A stretch of DNA of 64,000 nucleotides. Source: Chryseobacterium balustinum. Lineage in GTDB: Bacteria; Bacteroidota; Bacteroidia; Flavobacteriales; Weeksellaceae. The stretch spans positions 172,163 to 236,162 of the forward strand of contig NZ_FUZE01000004.1 of assembly GCF_900168205.1 (NCBI RefSeq), in the 5' to 3' direction. Shown piece after piece: positions 35,389 through 43,422 of this stretch; within the stretch, counting starts at the first letter, position 1, and each line of letters starts with the position of its first letter. Under the pieces are notes generated by a model, which saw only the letters and a list, made by a program, of their open reading frames with translations, was not told the DNA's origin and did no database searches. Position numbers and translations under genes: made by a program.

Positions 35389-36077
35389 TGAGAAAGTACT
35401 TCATCATTTCAATTATTTCAATCAGTTTGATTTGCTGCAAAAAAGAGTCTGAAAAACCATCATCAGTTCAAAGTTCTAAACCAGAAAATGTAAATATTGA
35501 TGTAAAAATTTCAGATCCAGAAATTGATTATTTAGAATTCAAACCAGACAGTATTTCTAATGTGAAGATAAAAGGATTTGAGGTCATAAGCTCTTATTCT
35601 TACAATCAGACCAAATTTGTGACGGGATATTATAATCCTGTAAACGGTGAAACTGTAGCACCCGATACAGAAAAAGATAACGGACAAAGACTTTTGGTTT
35701 TAAACAATAAAAATGAAATCATTTTTAAAGGGCAAGGCGCAGGAGACACCTATCTGTACCAACCTCATTTTTACAAAAATAAAATAGACGGTAAAGTTTT
35801 AATCGTTTGTCAATTAGCATTTGAATATTTTTTTGGTGGCGAAGTTTTTCTACTTGAAAACAATTCTGTAAAATACGCTGGAAATATTGATTTAGAGCCT
35901 TTTGATATGGAAACCTCAATGACTGAAGTTCTTAAAATTCACGAAAAGAAAAATGCCATTCACTTTAAATTTGATTCTGATTCTCTTTTGCTAAAACCCG
36001 GAAATGAAGACATTAAGATTAAAAATAATGATACTGAATATATTTATGAAAAGGGGATTTTAAAATTTAAAAAATGA
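35388..36077 (+). CDS. Lipoprotein, unknown function
   Basis: 229 residues. The N-terminus MRKYFIISIISISLICC is a lipoprotein signal, with Cys at 16 or 17 as the lipid site, followed by a Lys/Ser-rich linker. The mature domain (about 40-229) is unrecognised. Its last 4 bases overlap the VOC gene. Confidence 0.75.
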   Translation: MRKYFIISIISISLICCKKESEKPSSVQSSKPENVNIDVKISDPEIDYLEFKPDSISNVKIKGFEVISSYSYNQTKFVTGYYNPVNGETVAPDTEKDNGQRLLVLNNKNEIIFKGQGAGDTYLYQPHFYKNKIDGKVLIVCQLAFEYFFGGEVFLLENNSVKYAGNIDLEPFDMETSMTEVLKIHEKKNAIHFKFDSDSLLLKPGNEDIKIKNNDTEYIYEKGILKFKK

Positions 36078-36454
36078 AAATAAGCAATATTGATCACCTT
36101 GTTTTAACTGTCATTGACATTGATAAAACTATAGATTTCTACACTAATATTCTGGGTTTTGAAGTTGTAATGTTTGGAGACAACAGAAAAGCACTGACTT
36201 TCGGAAATCAAAAAATTAATCTTCATCAAAAAGGAAAAGAATTTGAACCTAAAGCAGAACATCCAACTTCAGGTTCATCAGATCTATGTTTTATCGTAGA
36301 AACTAATATTGAGAATGTTTTAGAAGAACTAAAACAGAAAAATATAGAGATCATCGAAGGAATTGTAGAAAGAACCGGAGCGTTGGGTAAAATAAGGTCA
36401 GTCTATTTCAGAGATCCGGATTTGAATTTAATTGAGGTAAGTAATTATTTTTGA
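36074..36454 (+). CDS. VOC-family (glyoxalase/bleomycin-resistance fold) protein
   Basis: 126 residues. The paired beta-alpha-beta-beta-beta unit with DHLVLTVIDIDKTIDFYTNILGF and VYFRDPDLNLIEV is typical. Candidate metal ligands are His8 and Glu (in LIEVSNYF), but the second pair is less certain. It overlaps the lipoprotein gene by 4 bases (ATGA), so the two are coupled. Substrate unknown. Confidence 0.9.
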   Translation: MKISNIDHLVLTVIDIDKTIDFYTNILGFEVVMFGDNRKALTFGNQKINLHQKGKEFEPKAEHPTSGSSDLCFIVETNIENVLEELKQKNIEIIEGIVERTGALGKIRSVYFRDPDLNLIEVSNYF

Positions 36455-36489
36455 AGTGAATTGTCACTGATCAATTCTGAATTAAATTC

Positions 36490-36497
36490 TATTTTTG
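36490..36497 (+). promoter_or_regulatory. Candidate -7 element of the small lipoprotein gene
   Basis: TATTTTTG fits TAnnTTTG and ends 13 bases before the TTG start at 36511. Confidence 0.4.
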
Positions 36498-36510
36498 TAA
36501 AAAAATAACA

Positions 36511-36999
36511 TTGAAAGCCATTAACATTATTACAATATTGACTTTATTATTTTCTTGTCATTCAAAAAATGAAAATAATAAAATCGTTAATCTTGATTCT
36601 GAACAAATAAAGCTGGGCGAAATTGTTCACGACACACTTTCAGCTGAACAGCTACTTAAAATTAAGCATATACAATCTACTTTTCAAGAAGTTTATCCTG
36701 TAACTTTAGAAGAAACCATTATTAATTTTAAAAGAGACCAAAATCCTGATAATGAAATTGCAATATGGCTTGATATGTCGAGTGCTTATGAAAACTACTT
36801 AAAAAGCCAAACTAGCAATGTAGATTTAACGAAAAAACAAGAAGTTTTTAAACTTTTACTTTCAAGATCTATGATGCCTTCCAATGAAGCCATACTAAAT
36901 TCTGAATTAAAAGTTTTGGATGAAAGTGAAGCAAATAAAGTCTTAAGCTTTTATACCGAAAGCCCTAAACCAATTAAAGTTTATAAAAATAATAATTAA
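36511..36999 (+). CDS. Small lipoprotein, unknown function
   Basis: 162 residues starting at a TTG (36511). The signal sequence AINIITILTLLFSCHSK gives a lipobox with Cys16. The mature region is hydrophilic and unrecognised. No upstream ATG in frame fits. The -7 box lies just upstream. Confidence 0.65.
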   Translation: MKAINIITILTLLFSCHSKNENNKIVNLDSEQIKLGEIVHDTLSAEQLLKIKHIQSTFQEVYPVTLEETIINFKRDQNPDNEIAIWLDMSSAYENYLKSQTSNVDLTKKQEVFKLLLSRSMMPSNEAILNSELKVLDESEANKVLSFYTESPKPIKVYKNNN

Positions 37000-37033
37000 G
37001 ATTTTTTCAGTAATCAATTTGAATGAATATTCT

Positions 37034-37495
37034 CTAAATACTCACTCCATGAATATTCTTCACTTCCGCCATCACAAAAGTACTGTGTGTACTTCCGATA
37101 GAATTTACGCTTCCTAATTTATTAAAAACAAAATCCTGATAATGCTTCATATCTCTTACCTGAACTTTGAGTAAGAAATCAAAATCCCCAGAAATATTAT
37201 AACATTCTGCAACCTCATCAATCTGCAGAATATCTTCCACAAACTGATTTCCTACTGAACGGTCATGAATTTTGAGTTTAATTTGGCAAAAAACGGTAAA
37301 TCCACGATTAAGTTTTTCAGCTTCCAAAACGGCTGCATAATGCTTAATATACCCTTCCTGTTCCAGTCTTTTCATCCGTTCAAAAACAGGTGACGCAGAA
37401 AGGTTTACTTCTTTGGCTAACTCTTTTACGGTCAGTTTTGCGTTTTTTTGTAGGATTCTTAATAGCTGTAAATCCTTTTCGTCGAGTCTTTCCAC
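37034..37495 (-). CDS. Lrp/AsnC-family transcription regulator
   Basis: 153 residues. N-terminal HTH (DEKDLQLLRILQKNAKLTVKELAKEVNLSASPVFERMKRLEQEGYI) and C-terminal RAM ligand-binding domain (FDFLLKVQVRDMKHYQDFVFNKLG). Such proteins sense amino acids and form multimers on DNA. A 13-bp inverted repeat lies directly before its start. It is divergent from metE and might control it or itself. Ligand unknown. Confidence 0.95.
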   Translation of the reverse strand: MERLDEKDLQLLRILQKNAKLTVKELAKEVNLSASPVFERMKRLEQEGYIKHYAAVLEAEKLNRGFTVFCQIKLKIHDRSVGNQFVEDILQIDEVAECYNISGDFDFLLKVQVRDMKHYQDFVFNKLGSVNSIGSTHSTFVMAEVKNIHGVSI

Positions 37496-37498
37496 AGA

Positions 37499-37576
37499 AT
37501 AATATTCTTTTTTAGATTACAAATTTCAAATTTAAAGAATAAATTTCTTTTATAATTAAAATAAAAAGAATATTAT
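37499..37576. promoter_or_regulatory. Candidate Lrp-type operator region
   Basis: ATAATATTCTTTT (37499-37511), 4 bases from the regulator's start codon, is the exact inverse of AAAAGAATATTAT (37564-37576). Between them is AAAGAATAAATTTCTTT, also palindromic (37534-37550). Site centres are about 65 bases apart. Confidence 0.45.
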
Positions 37577-37661
37577 CCTTTATTTTTAAACTAAATCCAA
37601 TCAATTCACTTTAACATTATCTTTACCAAAGAAATTGTTCTTTCACATACTTCATCAAACG

Positions 37662-37825
37662 GAAGAGGTTTTATTTAAGGTAAATTAATAGGGAATCGTG
37701 TGAGAATCACGAACTGTCGCGCAACTGTAAGTAACACATCAAAAGTTTTTGTCCGAGAATATCCACTGTGAAAACGGGAAGGATGACAAAAGCTGTTACA
37801 AGTCAGGAGACCTGCCTGTTCCGAA
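37662..37825 (+). promoter_or_regulatory. Cobalamin (AdoCbl/MeCbl) riboswitch
   Basis: Conserved segments are in order: TAGGGAATCGTGTGAGAATCAC, CTGTCGCGCAACTGTAAG, AACGGGAAGG and the strict AGTCAGGAGACCTGCC. The distance to metE is large (about 415 bases). In the presence of B12 it should lower metE expression, since B12-dependent MetH would then do the job. Confidence 0.95.
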
Positions 37826-37921
37826 TGGTCAATGCTCTCGCGAATTGGAGTTTTTGGGTCAATAGATGATACTTTTGAATGTATTTTGGGTTAAAATTTC
37901 AAATTAATATTGTTTTTTTAA

Positions 37922-38081
37922 ACGCAAAGATTTTTTATGATGACTTCTTATTTTTAAGGAACAAAGAATAGCGATGAATCGCTGATGAAGCTTATTGTTA
38001 ACGTTAGCTTCATAAAATCAATTTATTGATTAACTCTTTGCTTTCTTAATATATAAAGAATATTGAATTAAAACTTTGCGT
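37922..38081. repeat. MITE-like palindromic repeat, copy B
   Basis: 160-bp element with terminal ACGCAAAG-aTTTT / AAAACTTTGCGT, related to the element at 30494-30639. Shared parts: ACAAAGAATA and CTGATGAAGCTT, plus ATCAATTTATTGAT palindromes. Inserted between the riboswitch and metE. Confidence 0.8.
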
Positions 38082-38240
38082 CAAAAAATAAAAAAGTTTA
38101 AGCCAATTCTTTTTATTAAAGGAATAAATTACGTCATTATTGTATCTACTCTATTCCTTAAAATTTCTTTCTAAGACAGCATTGCGAAGCATTCAAAAAG
38201 AACTTTACAACTATTGTTTAATTAAAAAGTTTAAAAGAAA

Positions 38241-40565
38241 ATGCAAACGCACATTCTTGGCTATCCGCGTATTGGTAGCAACAGAGAACTCAAAAAAGCC
38301 TGCGAGCAATATTGGTCAGGCAAAATTGTTTTAGACGAATTATTAGAAGTCGGAAAAACCATCACTCAAAACAACTGGAAACTGCAGCAGGAAGCAGGAA
38401 TTGACCTTATTCCTTGTAATGATTTTTCATATTATGATCAGGTTTTGGATATGACTTTGACGGTCGGAGCCATTCCGGAACGTTATCAGGAAATTGCCTT
38501 AAAAAAATCTGAAACCGATCTTTATTTTGCGATGGCAAGAGGTTTTCAGAAAGATGGATTGGATATTACCGCAATGGAAATGACGAAATGGTTTGATACC
38601 AATTATCACTACATCGTTCCTGAATTTCAGAAAGATCAGGAGTTTAAGTTATTTTCCAATAAAATCATTCAGGAATTCATCAGCGCAAAACAATCAGGAA
38701 TCAATGCAAAACCTGTAATCATCGGTTTGTTGACTTATTTATTATTAGGAAAAGGGAAAGAAGAAGGTTTTGATAAATTAGATTTAGCTCAAAACTTGCT
38801 TCCGATTTATATTCAAATTTTAAAAGAATTGCAAAATCATGGTGCGGAATATATTCAGTTTGATGAGCCATTTTTAGCTTTAGATTTAAATGAAAAAGCA
38901 AAAGAAACCTATCAGTTTATTTATGCGGAAATCAGGAAACAATTCCCGAAACTTAAATTTATTGTTGCTACTTATTTTGAAGGATTAAAAGACAATCTTT
39001 CTTTGGCAACTTCCCTTCCGATCGATGTTTTGCATGTTGATTTGGTTCGTTGTCCTGAACAATTGGATGAAGTTTTAAATACAATTCCGGAAACTTTAAG
39101 TTTATCTTTAGGAATTGTCGACGGAAGAAATATCTGGAAAAATGATTTCAGTCAGTCTTTAAAATTCATAAAAAAAGCAATCGAAAAAATTGGTTCTGAA
39201 AGAGTTTTCATCGCTCCGTCTTGTTCATTACTCCACTCTCCTTTCGACCTTGATTCTGAGAAAAATGCAGATATTTTATCTCCGGAAATCAAACAATGGA
39301 TGGCTTTTGCGAAACAAAAAGTTGTTGAGATTGTTAATTTAAAAAAATTAGCTTCAGAAAATCCTGATTATAATGTTTTACAAGCTTTAGCTGAAAACAA
39401 AAAGGCAATTGAAAACCGTAAAACCTCAATATTAATTCATAATCAGGATATAAAAAATCGTGTTGATATAACGACTGAAGAAGATGCGCAAAGAAATTCG
39501 CCGTTCAATGTCAGGAAAGAAACTCAGCAAAAAGTGTTGCAACTTCCTTTGTTTCCAACAACAACAATTGGTTCATTTCCGCAAACGAAAAAAGTGAGAA
39601 ACTGGCGTTCAAAATTCAAAAAAGGAGAATTAAATGCCGAACAATACGACACTTTATTGAAACAGGAAACCGAAAGAACGATTCGCTGGCAGGAAGAAAT
39701 CGGAATCGATGTTTTGGTTCACGGAGAATTTGAGCGAAACGATATGGTGGAATATTTCGGCGAACAGTTGGCTGGATTTGCATTTACTCAAAACGGTTGG
39801 GTTCAAAGTTACGGAAGCCGTTGCGTGAAGCCGCCTGTGATTTTTGGAGATGTTCACAGACCAAATCCGATGACGGTTTATTGGTCGGAATATGCACAAT
39901 CTTTAACCAAGAAATGGGTAAAAGGAATGTTGACGGGTCCTGTGACAATTCTTCAATGGTCTTTCGTTCGTGACGACCAACCTCGTTCGACGACTTGCAA
40001 ACAAATTGCTTGGGCGATTCGTGATGAGGTCAATGATTTGGAGAAAGCGGGAATTAGAATTATCCAGATTGATGAACCGGCAATTCGTGAAGGTCTTCCG
40101 TTGAGAAAATCCGACTGGCAAAATTACCTGAAATGGGCTGTTGAAGCTTTTAGAATTTCAGCAAGTGGTGTGGAAGATGCGACACAAATTCATACGCATA
40201 TGTGTTATTCTGAGTTTAATGACATCATTCAAAATATCGCCGATATGGATGCCGATGTGATCACAATTGAATGCTCCAGAAGTCAGATGGAATTGTTGAA
40301 TGCTTTTGCAGATTTCAAATATCCAAACGAGATTGGTCCAGGAGTTTATGATATTCACTCGCCAAGAGTTCCGTCAAAAGAGGAAATGGTAGAATTGCTG
40401 AAAAAAGCACAAGCCGTGATTCCTGCACAGCAACTTTGGGTAAATCCTGATTGTGGCTTGAAAACCCGTCATTGGGATGAAACGGAAAAGGCGTTGATTG
40501 CGATGGTGGAGGCTTCAAAAGAAGCGGCTGAAACTTTTGAAAATGAAAGAAATTTAGTTCAATAA
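38241..40565 (+). CDS. metE: Cobalamin-independent methionine synthase
   Basis: Transfers a methyl group from 5-methyltetrahydropteroyl-polyglutamate to homocysteine. 774 residues with the two-barrel plan. Zinc ligands are visible in HTHMCYSEF (His, Cys) and VNPDCGLKTR (Cys), with a conserved Glu between them (IECSRSQMELL). The N-terminus TLGYPRIG-like motif (HILGYPRIGSNRELK) is present. Transcript begins upstream of a cobalamin riboswitch. A hairpin terminator follows. Confidence 0.97.
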   Translation: MQTHILGYPRIGSNRELKKACEQYWSGKIVLDELLEVGKTITQNNWKLQQEAGIDLIPCNDFSYYDQVLDMTLTVGAIPERYQEIALKKSETDLYFAMARGFQKDGLDITAMEMTKWFDTNYHYIVPEFQKDQEFKLFSNKIIQEFISAKQSGINAKPVIIGLLTYLLLGKGKEEGFDKLDLAQNLLPIYIQILKELQNHGAEYIQFDEPFLALDLNEKAKETYQFIYAEIRKQFPKLKFIVATYFEGLKDNLSLATSLPIDVLHVDLVRCPEQLDEVLNTIPETLSLSLGIVDGRNIWKNDFSQSLKFIKKAIEKIGSERVFIAPSCSLLHSPFDLDSEKNADILSPEIKQWMAFAKQKVVEIVNLKKLASENPDYNVLQALAENKKAIENRKTSILIHNQDIKNRVDITTEEDAQRNSPFNVRKETQQKVLQLPLFPTTTIGSFPQTKKVRNWRSKFKKGELNAEQYDTLLKQETERTIRWQEEIGIDVLVHGEFERNDMVEYFGEQLAGFAFTQNGWVQSYGSRCVKPPVIFGDVHRPNPMTVYWSEYAQSLTKKWVKGMLTGPVTILQWSFVRDDQPRSTTCKQIAWAIRDEVNDLEKAGIRIIQIDEPAIREGLPLRKSDWQNYLKWAVEAFRISASGVEDATQIHTHMCYSEFNDIIQNIADMDADVITIECSRSQMELLNAFADFKYPNEIGPGVYDIHSPRVPSKEEMVELLKKAQAVIPAQQLWVNPDCGLKTRHWDETEKALIAMVEASKEAAETFENERNLVQ

Positions 40566-40574
40566 ATTATTTAG

Positions 40575-40602
40575 GCAGGAGTTGTAATGCTCCTGCTTTT
40601 TT
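40575..40602 (+). terminator. Terminator of metE
   Basis: Stem GCAGGAG / CTCCTGC, 8-base loop, followed by TTTTTT. Downstream is the convergent end of the MDR gene. Confidence 0.88.
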
Positions 40603-40606
40603 AAAA

Positions 40607-41608
40607 TTATTTCATTTTGATAACTACTTTTCCTTTTGCACGCCCACTTTCAACATATCTTACTGCATCATTGGTATTTTCGAATGCAAAAACTTTGTCG
40701 ATCACTGGTTGTATCTTTCCTGATTCTATCAGTTTGGTAATTTCTGTCAACTGCTTTCCATCTGCTTTTATGAAGAGAAAAGAATAATTAACATTCTGTT
40801 TTTTTGCTCGTTTTCTGACTTTACTACTCAATAATTTTGTAGCAAATTTAACATACCAAGGCAGATTAAATTCTTCCGCAAAAACAGGAGTTGGAGGTCC
40901 GGAAATCGAGATAATTTTCCCCTGAGACTTTACGACTTCAAAAGATTTTTCAAGTGTTTTGGAATCTTGACTGTTTAATACTACATCATAATCGATTAGT
41001 ACATCTTCAAAATTTTGTGTTTTATAATCAATCAGTACATCTGCGCCTAGATCTTTCAAAAAATAAAAACTTTTCTCACTGGCTGTGGTTGCCACCGTTG
41101 CACCGAGATGTTTTGCCAGCTGAATTGCAAAAGTTCCCACTCCACCAGATCCTGCCTGAATAAAAACTTTCTGACCTTTTTGAACCTTTGACTTTTCAAC
41201 CAAAGCCTGCCAAGCCGTTAAACCAACCAAAGGAATTGAGGAAGCTTCTTCCATCGTCAAATTTTTAGGTTTTAAAGCAATATCTTTTTCATTAACAGAA
41301 ATAAATTCGGCAAAAGTTCCGATGTGAAAATCGGATGCTCTTGCATAAATTTCATCTCCTACTTTAAAGTTTTTTACTCGTGAACCAACTTTTATGATAA
41401 CTCCGGCAACATCATGACCCAGAACCAACGGCATTTTGTAAGGCAAAATCAGTTTAAATTCTCCGCTTTTTATTTTTGAATCTAAAAGATTAACACTCGC
41501 TGCATAAATTTCAACTAAAACCTCATCTTCTCTCACAATCGGTTCGGGCACAATTACAAGCTGAAGCTCACTGTTTTTCTTGTAGTAACTGATGCTAAAT
41601 GCTTTCAT
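40607..41608 (-). CDS. NADP-dependent MDR-family quinone oxidoreductase
   Basis: 333 residues of the medium-chain dehydrogenase superfamily without structural zinc. LGHDVAGVIIKVG, IQAGSGGVGTFAIQLAKHLGA (cofactor-binding GxGGVG) and a C-terminal GRAKGKVVIKMK are typical of quinone oxidoreductase/zeta-crystallin-like enzymes. It is the last gene of a minus-strand oxidoreductase block (11 bases from the SDR). Likely reduces quinones or enones. Confidence 0.93.
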   Translation of the reverse strand: MKAFSISYYKKNSELQLVIVPEPIVREDEVLVEIYAASVNLLDSKIKSGEFKLILPYKMPLVLGHDVAGVIIKVGSRVKNFKVGDEIYARASDFHIGTFAEFISVNEKDIALKPKNLTMEEASSIPLVGLTAWQALVEKSKVQKGQKVFIQAGSGGVGTFAIQLAKHLGATVATTASEKSFYFLKDLGADVLIDYKTQNFEDVLIDYDVVLNSQDSKTLEKSFEVVKSQGKIISISGPPTPVFAEEFNLPWYVKFATKLLSSKVRKRAKKQNVNYSFLFIKADGKQLTEITKLIESGKIQPVIDKVFAFENTNDAVRYVESGRAKGKVVIKMK

Positions 41609-41619
41609 AATTTCAATTT

Positions 41620-42384
41620 TTATTTAAGATACTGCTCTGATTTCTTAGGATTTACCAATCCAAATGTTAATTTAGGAAAAAACCTGTTGAGAAAGTACAC
41701 CAATTTTGTATCTCCCACTCGAATTGTATAATTATCATTCTTTAAGCCGAAAATCAAACCTTTTACCAACTCTTCCGTTGTCATTTTTTTGTCTGTTCTG
41801 GAAACTGTCATTTCGGTATCAACTACCGGAGGAAGCAGCTCAAATATTTTTACTTTACTATTGATAATCCGCAGATGTTCTCGGAGCGATTTTGTGTAAA
41901 ATCCCAATGCCGTTTTAGAAGCAGAATATGTTGCTTCCAGAAGTGACGGAACGTAGCTTAGAATTGAGGTTGTATTGATAATTACACCTTCTTTTCTTGA
42001 AGTAAGCATTTCGATAAAAAGATTATTTAATCGAATTACGCCGAGATAATTGACTTCCATTTCGTAAACCGCATTTTCAAAATGTTTTTCGTTTGGAACC
42101 CCTAAGTTAATTGCCGGAACCCCAACTCCTGCATTATTGTATAGAATATCAATTCCACCTATTTCTAAGATTTTATTAAAAAGCAACGCTGCATCTTCAG
42201 CTACAGAAACATCGCTTTTTACAGTAATAAGAGCTGGAAATTGTTTTTTTGCTGTATCAAGTTTAACTTGATTTCTACCTGTAATAATAACTTTGGCTCC
42301 AATCTCTAAAAACTGTTTAGCAGCTTCCAATCCAATTCCGGAAGCTCCGCCTGTTATCAGAATTGTTTTTCCTTTTAATTCCAT
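41620..42384 (-). CDS. SDR-family oxidoreductase
   Basis: 254 residues. Cofactor motif TGGASGIGLE (residues about 11-20), NNAGVG (about 86-91) and the catalytic YSASK (Tyr and Lys, about 152-156). Short-chain dehydrogenase with unknown substrate. Precedes the MDR gene by 11 bases; these two are probably co-transcribed. Confidence 0.93.
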   Translation of the reverse strand: MELKGKTILITGGASGIGLEAAKQFLEIGAKVIITGRNQVKLDTAKKQFPALITVKSDVSVAEDAALLFNKILEIGGIDILYNNAGVGVPAINLGVPNEKHFENAVYEMEVNYLGVIRLNNLFIEMLTSRKEGVIINTTSILSYVPSLLEATYSASKTALGFYTKSLREHLRIINSKVKIFELLPPVVDTEMTVSRTDKKMTTEELVKGLIFGLKNDNYTIRVGDTKLVYFLNRFFPKLTFGLVNPKKSEQYLK

Positions 42385-42437
42385 GTTACAATATTTTAAA
42401 AGTTAAAATTCTCTGTTGGTACATTTTTATCGCATTA

Positions 42438-42566
42438 TTTAAACCACAAAAGTCATAGAAAAATAGTTTGGCTCATTAAAGTTCAAAAAAGGAAAATGTT
42501 ATAAACAGTGGCTTTTTTGCTCTTAAGTGTTTTCCAGACTTTTCTTTGTGCCTTTTGTGGTTAAAT
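42438..42566. repeat. AACCACAAAAG inverted-repeat element
   Basis: About 129 bp bounded by AACCACAAAAG (42442-42452) and CTTTTGTGGTT (42552-42562), each extended by partial mirroring (TCA / TGC). Lies between two SDR genes. Only one copy in the window. Confidence 0.7.
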
Positions 42567-42594
42567 TTTATTTGAGAACTTTTCTTATCCCGAA

Positions 42595-43299
42595 TTAAAC
42601 TAAATCTTTTGCAAAAAACTGTTTAGAATCTCCTACCGGAACATCAAACTGATTTTTTTTGAGTGCTAAAAACAATTCGTCAGCAACTTCAGAAGGAGGA
42701 ATTCCGTTGGCTCCACCTATTTCTGCTGAGAAATCTGTGTTTACCAATGGTGGATATACTTCATAAATCTGAACATTCTGTTGCTCTTCGTAAGTTTGTC
42801 TCAAAGCAAGTGTGTAGCTATGTAACGCTGCTTTTGTTGCACCATAAGTTGGTAGCATTTTGTGGCTTCCAAAAACGGCAATTGATGAAATATTGATTAC
42901 CGCTGCTTCCGTTTTTTGAACTAAATGAGGAAGTAAAAGTTCTGTAAAATGAATGACGCTGAAATAATTGGTGTTCATTTCAATCGATGCTTTTTCATGC
43001 GCGTTTTGAGTTTCATTTAATAGATAAGCAAATGCTGCTCCTGCATTGTTGATGATGATGTTAACTTCCGGATGATTGTTTTTTAAATCTTCTGCGATTC
43101 TTAATCTGTCTGCCTCTACAGAAAGATCGCCTTGAATAGCTATAGCGTTATTCAGTTGCTGCAATGCATTCTGAAGACGTTCTTCATTTCTTCCGTTGAT
43201 GATGATTTTATTGCCTTCTGCGTTGAGTTTTTTTGCGATGGCTAAACCAATTCCAGCACTTCCGCCGCTGATGAATATTGTATTACCTGTTGTTTTCAT
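42595..43299 (-). CDS. SDR-family oxidoreductase, DltE-like
   Basis: 234 residues. ISGGSAGIGLAIAKKLN (cofactor site), NNAGAA and the catalytic YGATKAA are present. Its substrate is unknown. It and the SDR at 41620 are only moderately alike. Separated from the upstream enzyme gene by a repeat element, so co-transcription is uncertain. Confidence 0.92.
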   Translation of the reverse strand: MKTTGNTIFISGGSAGIGLAIAKKLNAEGNKIIINGRNEERLQNALQQLNNAIAIQGDLSVEADRLRIAEDLKNNHPEVNIIINNAGAAFAYLLNETQNAHEKASIEMNTNYFSVIHFTELLLPHLVQKTEAAVINISSIAVFGSHKMLPTYGATKAALHSYTLALRQTYEEQQNVQIYEVYPPLVNTDFSAEIGGANGIPPSEVADELFLALKKNQFDVPVGDSKQFFAKDLV

Positions 43300-43336
43300 T
43301 TTTTTGTTTTGTTTAAATGTTGTGTATGGTTGTTAA

Positions 43337-43415
43337 GGTCGAGTTTGCGACAGGGATTGCAGCGACATCCTTTTGTGAAACAAAAGATATAGCGGAAAGC
43401 CCGTTCGTTCGCCCA
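43337..43415. repeat. REP-like element (GGATTGCAGCG...TAGCGGAAAGCCCG)
   Basis: 79 bp of unusually GC-rich sequence in an AT-rich genome. Centre hairpin CTTTTGT-gaa-ACAAAAG (43370-43386), flanked by GGGATTGCAGCGACATCC and GATATAGCGGAAAGCCCG. The shape and flanks suggest a dispersed repeat. Lies just downstream of the OYE gene. Confidence 0.6.
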
Positions 43416-43422
43416 AGTTATT

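Larger units (their letters stand above)
37496..38240. other. Gap of 745 bases before metE
   Basis: Contains, in order, the candidate Lrp operator, the cobalamin riboswitch (37662-37825), a palindromic repeat element (37922-38081) and a short region before metE. In the last part AAAGGAATA (38118-38126) is mirrored by TATTCCTTA (38152-38160). A 64-codon frame at 38140-38334 overlaps the metE start and is not credible. Confidence 0.7.

Noticed and set aside
27731..38081. CRISPR array from the repeated CGCAAAG units
   Set aside because: Copies are far apart, irregularly spaced and not separated by unique spacers of constant length.
38140..38334. 64-codon open frame upstream of metE
   Set aside because: Overlaps the metE start in another frame; no motif or promoter.
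43337..43415. tRNA or small RNA gene
   Set aside because: The GC-rich hairpin lacks an acceptor stem, anticodon arm and T-loop sequence; a repeat is more likely.
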